Below, in pieces: positions 63,462 through 64,000 of a stretch of DNA of 64,000 bases; the first letter of the stretch is position 1, and each line of letters opens with the position of its first letter. The DNA lies in NCBI GenBank assembly GCA_905221605.1, contig CAJNDS010002187.1:1-64000 (forward strand), written 5' to 3'. A program made the position numbers and the translations under genes. Under the pieces are notes generated by a model, which searched no databases, was not told the DNA's origin, and was given only the letters and a program-made list of their open reading frames with translations. Source of the stretch: Symbiodinium natans (lineage: Eukaryota; Sar; Dinophyceae; Suessiales; Symbiodiniaceae).

Positions 63462-63560
63462 GGTTTAGGGTTTAGGGTTTAGGGTTTAGGGTTTAGGGTT
63501 TAGGGTTTAGGGTTTAGGGTTTAGGGTTTAGGGTTTAGTATAGGGTTTTGGGTTTAAGGT
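63462..63560. repeat. G-strand telomere-like array
   Basis: Ten perfect TTTAGGG units followed by variants. Confidence 0.97.
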
Positions 63561-63592
63561 GTAGGACTTTTAGCGGGGTTTAGGACTTGCAG

Positions 63593-63613
63593 GGTTCCAA
63601 AGTCTACTGGAAG
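63593..63613 (+). CDS. Possible 21-nt microexon
   Basis: ACTTGCAG | seven codons (GSKVYWK) | GTAATA. The sites are good, but a segment this short cannot be trusted without transcripts. Confidence 0.25.
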
Positions 63614-63704
63614 GTAATAAGCTTCGCCTAGATGATGCATGGCCAGGCGCTGAAGGGGGTGTAGGTATGCTCGGCACCATTTAATGTGAACCCTCAGCCC
63701 TTTA

Positions 63705-63791
63705 GGGTTCTTGGTTTCTGGATTTTGGGTATAGGGTTTAGGGTATAGGGTGTAGGGTTGAGGGTTTTAGGGTGTAGGGTTGAGGGTTGAG
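63705..63791. repeat. G-strand telomere-like words
   Basis: TATAGGG, TGTAGGG and TTGAGGG words ending in the acceptor GTTGAG. Confidence 0.8.
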
Positions 63792-63941
63792 GAACTTGAG
63801 GGCCTGGATCTGCCGCGAGTGCGTTTTCGAACCAGACCTTGGAACCCTAGCCGATGGAGTGTGGAGTTCCTCCAATCCCAGTTCAAGCGACATGTGGTGC
63901 GTTCTCTGAAACTTGTTTGGGCACCTTACACATCCGGATCC
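63792..63941 (+). CDS. Exon of an unrecognised protein
   Basis: Fifty codons, phase 0 at both ends, between GTTGAG and the donor GTAGTA. Encodes ELEGLDLPRVRFRTRPWNPS then RWSVEFLQSQFKRHVVRSLK and LVWAPYTSGS. The longest and most protein-like segment of the 57-64 kb region. Its left intron end is G-type, not C-type. Confidence 0.55.
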
Positions 63942-64000
63942 GTAGTAGACTAGGGATCCCAAAAAGGCCATCATTGGGAGAACTCAACATCTAGCCTGAG

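Noticed and set aside
63614-63658. A second microexon (MMHGQALKG) right after the 21-nt one
   Set aside because: The intervening intron would be only 18 nt.
57238-64000. Interpretation as a true chromosome end
   Set aside because: Arrays are short, alternate in orientation and are separated by exon-like segments; no terminal unbroken array is seen.
1-64000. tRNA, rRNA, dinoflagellate spliced leader or CRISPR array
   Set aside because: No tRNA arm pattern, no rRNA stretch, no intact spliced-leader sequence and no spacer-repeat array was found by eye.

Overview
The window looks like nuclear DNA of a dinoflagellate (Symbiodiniaceae/Suessiales-like). This is an inference. It rests on Arabidopsis-type telomere-like heptamers (TTTAGGG/CCCTAAA) scattered through the sequence, very intron-rich genes with tandemly duplicated exons, short introns whose 5' donor is GT or GC at the same homologous position, and almost no classical promoter or terminator signals. 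I found no rRNA, tRNA, CRISPR, intact dinoflagellate spliced leader or complete transposon. Eimeria also carries many AAACCCT repeats, but the GC-donor introns and the absence of homopolymeric amino-acid runs make it less likely.

Layout. 0.6-0.9 kb: degenerate CCCTAAA repeats. 0.9-7.9 kb: tandem satellite of about 981 bp, about seven copies, one with an inverted internal block. 8.6 kb: perfect 44-bp-arm palindrome. 8.8-13.7 kb: sparse, possibly a decayed gag-like fragment on the minus strand. 13.77-21.87 kb: large plus-strand multi-exon gene encoding a multi-pass membrane protein with a glycosylated ectodomain, then an exon with about 22 near-identical 33-residue HEAT-type repeats, then more membrane segments. 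22.0-24.0 kb: further short membrane-protein exons, possibly the same gene. 25.07-35.6 kb: a gene built from tandemly duplicated exons encoding a helical repeat I do not recognise (core motif LPxGVxWxDxExVLQ). 29 predicted exon segments keep compatible splice phases across 10 kb, with one internal frameshift and one weakly placed exon end; the last five exon pairs form a 683-bp tandem array. 36-38 kb: decayed copies of the same repeat mixed with telomere-like repeats. 38-57 kb: mostly non-coding, with simple repeats, a 429-bp duplication and weak ORFs.

57.2-64 kb (and weaker cases at 36.1, 45.3, 52.1 and 52.7 kb): an alternation of CCCTAAA array, short exon-like segment, TTTAGGG array, spacer, CCCTAAA array, and so on. 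If the segments are exons, every intron begins with G-strand telomere-like repeats and ends with C-strand repeats, so each intron transcript could fold into a long hairpin that brings its splice sites together. Some spacers also hold a roughly 100-150 bp inverted-repeat element. This, together with the tandem-exon repeat gene and its GT/GC donor switching, is the most interesting material in the window.

All exon boundaries were read by eye from frame continuity, AG|G acceptors and alignment between internal copies. None has been tested against transcripts.
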